This document shows positions 1 through 64,000 of a DNA stretch of 64,000 bases, in pieces. The stretch's first letter is position 1. Each line of letters opens with the position of its first letter. This DNA comes from Serinus canaria (lineage: Eukaryota > Chordata > Aves > Passeriformes > Fringillidae): assembly GCF_022539315.1 (NCBI RefSeq), contig NC_066316.1, forward strand, positions 30,195,245 through 30,259,244, read 5' to 3'. A program made the position numbers and the translations under genes. The notes beneath the pieces were generated by a model, which was given only the letters and a program-made list of their open reading frames with translations, had not been told where the DNA came from and made no database searches.

Positions 1-2514
1 AACCTGGCCTCATCTTTATCAGACACATCCTGTCCTAACTATTCCCCATATCACAGTTTTAAAACATGCTTTCTAATGAATCGTATTGTTGTGAAATGCT
101 GTGCTGCCCACGATACTCGGTAGTTAAATAATTGTGATTTGGGTTTATGGTAGGTGGTAGCCTGCCAAATTGGAAGATTGGCAACAAAATAAAGTCTGTA
201 TCCTGAGCACGTGCTGTAGACAAATAATGATTACCTTGAACAAGATAAAATGTCTTCTGAGTTATCTTTATTTCTTATATCCTCCTGCCACATTTTCCTT
301 GATTTCTTCATTGACCTCAGATCCTAAAGCATGCAAGCCTAAAGACTGTAAAACTTGCCTATCAAAAGTGCACATAATTTTGGTGGAAAATGAAGCTTAC
401 CCTTTACAGCCATACCTGTACACAAGTCATGGTCCTCTGCAACTGAGGAGATGACCAGGCAAGGAATAAAACCAGGAATCCTTTCTTGCTGATTTTTTTA
501 AAACAATAATCATATAAAATTAGCACCATGGCTTTTTTGCATATGATATGGTAGCATACATTTTTCTGTTGGTAAAAGTAGCTGATTCTTGCATAATATT
601 CCCCACCTGATATTTCAGGAAGTTTTGGTGAGGAAAGTTTTTTGTGTGTGGGTGAAATATATATGGCAGTAAGGTGGTCTCTTTGTTTGGTGACCATAGC
701 TCTGCTTGTCCAGAAACTAGTTGGGGAGTAGCCAGACAAGACTCCAAAAGCTGTTAACCCTTTCCATTTTCTAGGAGGTATTTTTTCCATAATGTTTGCT
801 GAGAGGCTGTGGAACAGGCAAGATAGTAAATAGAAGAGTTGCTCTCCAGGAAGGCCTGCCATTTTGAATGACTCTTTGTACTCCACTGCCAAATCCATAC
901 CCCTACACTTCTTGATCCTCCTCTGACATGAGACAGCGGGTTGGGAAGTATTCTTGTAGTTAGAAGAGTTTTCTGTGGTCGCTGTCAAGCAGCCACTGAC
1001 CATCAGTGCCTCTCTTTCTTCAAGGCTGCATGAAGAAGTCTTGGAGCTGAGACCAGCATTACAGGGACCAGCACTACAGAAGCACCAAAGCAGATGTGTC
1101 TGTGCTATCCAGTCACAGGGCAAGAAGAGAGGCTCTCTTCTCCTATGTCCCAAAGGAAAAGAGATCAAAATTCTCTTTCCAATTTAATACTAAGTTAGTA
1201 AGTTATTTTATGTCCAGACCTTCTGCCAGTTTTGGGGGAAGCCTTTAAGTGAGTAATGCAGTATAGAACCAGACCCAGAATTAGGTCTTTCTTGTATTAA
1301 CATAGAGAAGCACTCTCCATTTCTCTTTTATCCTTCCAGTTTATTGCCCTCCCTTCTCTAGTCTGTCCTGCCTGACCACGTGCTTTCTTCAAGCCACCAA
1401 GAGCACCCGTCTCACTTTTGTCACTGGATGATGTTTTTTGTGTGAACATAAATATTTAGAGAAGTTTACAAAAGATTGAGCTTCATCAAGTCAAGCATTC
1501 CTGCTAATGCAGTGTGGGACAAGGCAGCAGGGAGCAGGAGCCTGGGCTGGTGTGCACAGCTGTTGCAAGATCAGACTGTGGAACATTCCCTTTTGATTCC
1601 ACCAACTTCACTGAACAAATCCAGTTTTGAAGTTGGCTGTTTGTTTTTTCCCAGAGTGAAATATTTTCCATCAAAACAGCTTCTTCAGTGTGCAGGCTTT
1701 GTCTGTATTGTGATTTTCTTGTCTCAGTTTTATTGTTGTCATGCAAATTTCTGGTGAAGATACGGTGCACTTGCTGGAATAGTGAAAAATAGATCTGTAT
1801 TGGAGAAGTTTCTAGTATGCAATCCAGACTAAAATAGCTGGGAGGACTGCCCAAATATACTTGTGCTTTGACAGTTTGTGTTTCACTCTGATCATCAATA
1901 CCTGAGAAAAATTATGCCAAATTTCATATTAGCATAATGCAGGAAGACTTCAAATGAGAAAAACCAATGTAAGAATGTAAATAAAGACTATGAGACTGTT
2001 TGGGTTTTTTAGCTGGAAAGGTAAAACAAACAAATAGAAGTTATTCTGTGATTTATGCAATTATAGAAATACATTCAAGGCAAGTGTGTTCATGTGTGCA
2101 AACACGCCAGCATGTATTTCCTTTAAGGATCTGTGTCTGTCTTCAGTCTCAAGCACTGCCAGTTTGGCTTTCTGCTCCAGGGGGAAGTGGATTTGCCATA
2201 CTAGCTAAAATACTATCTACCTCTTGGACAGCTCACAAGTCACACCACTGTGGTGATGATGGGTGAATAAAACAGCTACCTGGCATGCTTTTTCTTCAGT
2301 GCTGCCTTGCTGCTCCTTTCTAGCAAGGCGACCACAGGAAATCCACAGGAAATCCTACCTTCCTAGAAAAATATCCTGCTTCCTCCTAAGGGCACGTGGA
2401 GCAGCCAGCTCAACTGGACTGTGGGTAAATTGAAAAAGAATAGTCTTTTGTAGGAAGTGGCTCAAGCTTCTTTTTTCAGCGTTTGAGACACTGGAAACCA
2501 CAATGGACAAAAAC

Positions 2515-2590
2515 CAGCTGGTTGGTCTGATCGAGTGTCAGTGATACTTGGGCAGGGCTGCTGAACTAGATGACCCCTAGAAGCCTCTTC
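2515..2590 (+). mobile_element. Short CR1-like 3' fragment
   Basis: The words gggcagggctgctgaact, agatgaccccta and the following ccctagaagcctcttctt resemble the end of CR1 LINEs (ggactagatgaccc...aggtcccttcc). The fragment is short and diverged, and no tail repeat is visible, so this is a weak call. Confidence 0.4.
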
Positions 2591-3873
2591 TTAGCAACAG
2601 TTTTATATTTTGATTATCACAAAATCCAGCATTTTCCTTCTGTCTTTAAAATCTGTGCTTCTCTGATAAGCATTGCTGGACCTTGTACTTGGTTCCATTT
2701 TTTTGTAAATACTCTTTTTTCCCCCCCCTGAGCTTTTAATTAAAGATTCATATAATTTAAGTACTGTTTTTATTGCATGTTATACATTATGCTATTCTGT
2801 GGGAGTGCAAGAAATTTTTAAGCATTCTTCCAGCAAGCTGAATTTTCATCATTGCAATACTTTCAATGTATTCCTATAACTGAACATGTTTCATGAACCT
2901 AAAGAGGTAATATTAAATTTAGTAATACAGTGAGAAATATGCTTGGAGTTGTCGGTCTTTGACTTTGATGAATAGCATGAATGGGTGAATTGAAACTCAC
3001 TCATCATTTAAATTGCAAATGTAACTGAAAGTGACTCGATGGTTCATGCTGGAGTACAAAATAATTGATAAATATTATATATTTAATATCAGAAAGTTAT
3101 GCTATCTCACACAGCAGTTAAAGTAAGAAAAATGCACAGAGAGATTTGGCAGTTCTGCTCTTAGAAATCCTTTAAATCTCTGTGAAAACTGTTCATTGGT
3201 TTCATGCATTTCCTTTCAGGCAAACCTTTAACTGTAGGAGTTAGGATCAGAAAAAGGAGTTGCTCTGAGATGAGGATTATTTTCCATGATTGTGGTAGCA
3301 TGCATGAACTACAGGAAGCTTTCCAAACCAAGAAGAGGATATAGTCCACTGTTCCAAAGTATGTGAGTGTTAAGAGGCAGGGTAGGGAAGAGGAGGGTTG
3401 AAAGTACAATATAGAAAGTAATCTGGGTAATGCAAACCATGTATCTGACAAATTACAGCTAGTAGAAGGTGATAGCAATTTTTCTGGAGGAGAAGAAAAT
3501 CAAAATTATTCTTATTTAGCACAAAATGTGTTTTGGCCAAGTGTTTTGGGGGTTTTATGCATTTTTTTATTTTTAGGATGTTGTTTCTATTTTCTCAACA
3601 TTAATTTTCAAGAATGGGAAATAAATGTTGTATTTCTAGGTCTTATAAGGATTTTTTAGGTCGAGAAAGGAAAATGGCAGGAAACATCTACATAAAAATG
3701 TTTGTGAGATTGCAATTATTTTTGCCGGATGCAGAAATATTCCAACTTATTCCTAAATGAGAAAGTCCCTTCAAACTGGGAGATGATTTAAAAAAAAAAA
3801 AGTTTGTACTGAAAATCCATATTTTTGTTGTGGAGAAGTTAGAACAAGTAGTTTGGAAAAAAAAACCCAATTT

Positions 3874-3898
3874 AAAAAAAAAAAAAACAAAAAAAACC
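3874..3898. repeat. A-rich tract
   Basis: A run of about 14 A, then C, then 8 A. It follows a second A run at 3790-3801 and a third at 3859-3867. It could be the decayed tail of a retroposon, but no recognisable body precedes it. Confidence 0.7.
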
Positions 3899-4899
3899 CC
3901 AAAGAAAACCAAGCAAACCAAAAAGCTCAAATGTAGGTGTACAAAACACTACAGAAATGAAAAGGTGTGTAAGTATTATCTTTCCTTATCTCTGTGTCCT
4001 TGAGGAGCAGGTTCTTTCGTCCAGGTTTCTTTTCAGCTCAGTGACTTTCTGGGTTGCTGCAAACTCTGTGCAGCCCCTCTGGGTCTCAAGTGACCCAGTT
4101 GCTCTCTTTTTAGAGGAACATGCTAAAATAACATGGAACAAAAAACTGAAACTAATGCCATATGTCACAGCTTGCAAGATGAAAGTCCTAGTTCTACTGA
4201 TGTCTTTGAGGAATGTGCATCTATTGACAGAGGAAAGATTTTCACAAAAGAACCTGGAAGAACCCAAAGCAAAAAAACCCTAATTCTTGCAAGCAACAAA
4301 TTCTGTGTCAGTCTTCTCCCACCACCACCTCATTTTATATCTAATCATTAAATTGTTTTCTGTTTAAATGGTTACCAGTAGTCACTTTCCAATTTTTTGA
4401 GGTAAATAGGAAGAGGCTCTTTCAGCAATGTCGTTCCTTGTTGCCTACTCATTAGAAGAATTACTGCTTAAAACTAAGGAAGCTTTTTAAGATTGACTTA
4501 AATGATGATTTGAGGGGAAGCTGAGAAAGTATGTAGAGGGAAGTGTGATAGAGCCTCTCTAGTGCAGATTTGGGTACATGCCACTCTGCTGTCAAGGTCT
4601 CTGATGGGCACACCAAGCTCTGCAGTGTATTTTTGGCTTCAGTTTGTGTAATCTGTCTTTATCTAGTCATATCTTGAGGCTTAATAAACAGAAGTACCAG
4701 GTCTGGATGTCCTGACAATTACCCTCCCCAGCTGGTAGCAGGCACGTGGAATATTTAGACAAGCATTTGTTTCTATTTTCAAAATTTGCTACATGACTTT
4801 AGCATTACAGAAGACAAGATTTTAATAAACAATATGTTTCCTTCAGATAATGGCTCTGATTTGGGGGTTTTGTTTTTTTGTTTGTTTTTTCCTTTGCAG

Positions 4900-63862
<58,963 letters not shown>

Positions 63863-64000
63863 GTTAGTAAGGTGGCACATGGGTAGTATATCCTTTCAGT
63901 TAGTAAATTCATTCTTCCTTTCCCCTCTCTATTCCAAGTCTAAAAGTCTGATCACCTGGGGCATTACAGGGTTTTGCCGTATCCAGCGGGAAGCAACGAC
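63863..64000 (+). other. RPS6KA2: RPS6KA2 intron, 5' part only
   Basis: The intron begins with gttagt. Only the first 138 bases are present; the next exon should start by completing the Asp codon of TPTDSPG, going by the family sequence. Confidence 0.85.

Larger units (their letters stand above)
1..4899 (+). other. RPS6KA2: RPS6KA2 intron upstream of first visible exon
   Basis: I see no exon, CpG island or promoter-like patch here. The stretch is AT-rich. It holds a short CR1-like remnant near 2515-2590, an 11-bp tandem pair at 2333-2354, and A-rich tracts at 3790-3801 and 3874-3898. A 254-codon open frame on the - strand (404-1168) matches no family I know and has no coding signature. The 5' exon(s) of RPS6KA2 lie before position 1. 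Confidence 0.85.

Noticed and set aside
4786..4899. In-frame extension of the first visible exon upstream of 4900
   Set aside because: The sequence is a T-rich polypyrimidine tract ending in cag and encodes no RSK3 residues; it is the intron's 3' end.

Overview
This window is a piece of vertebrate nuclear genome, almost certainly from a bird. It is AT-rich and poor in CpG. It carries the 3' ends of CR1 LINEs, the dominant avian transposon, and two probable solo retroviral LTRs whose sequence resembles LTRs I recall from songbirds (placement within birds is tentative). It holds one recognisable protein-coding gene, split by large introns: RPS6KA2, encoding the ribosomal S6 kinase RSK3, on the + strand. 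There is no sign of bacterial genes, operons, CRISPR arrays or functional RNA genes.

Layout: positions 1-4899 are intron upstream of the first visible exon. Eleven coding exons follow at 4900-5016, 9033-9114, 29350-29430, 30203-30282, 33265-33371, 41028-41065, 41776-41918, 48197-48267, 49098-49186, 56002-56066 and 63760-63862. All have AG/GT boundaries, and together they read as one open frame of 976 nt (325 codons plus 1 nt). Using the human protein recalled from memory, this is about residues 34-358: the N-terminal approach, the whole N-terminal AGC-type kinase domain, and the start of the AGC tail and linker. The first exon(s), the second (CaMK-type) kinase domain and the C-terminal MAPK-docking motif lie outside the window. 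The window ends 138 bases into the next intron.

About 98.5% of the window is intronic. The introns range from about 0.7 to 20.2 kb. They contain a CR1 3' end on the + strand (15205-15585), one on the - strand (38250-38590), shorter or older CR1 remnants (2515-2590, 18235-18420, 35940-36420, 54190-54690), two probable antisense LTRs (42022-42502 and about 49652-50010), a duplicated 118-bp unit (20348 and 21336), simple repeats, and two short perfect inverted repeats (34921-34955, 61077-61122).

I found no convincing new biological system. The observations most worth checking are: a possible antisense exon encoding a signal peptide inside the 20-kb intron (11300-11460); the CpG-dense T-loop exon (41776-41918) followed about 100 bp later by a CpG-rich antisense LTR; the 118-bp duplicated unit of unknown family; and the two perfect hairpins. 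Without alignment or expression data, the intronic calls are pattern recognition only.
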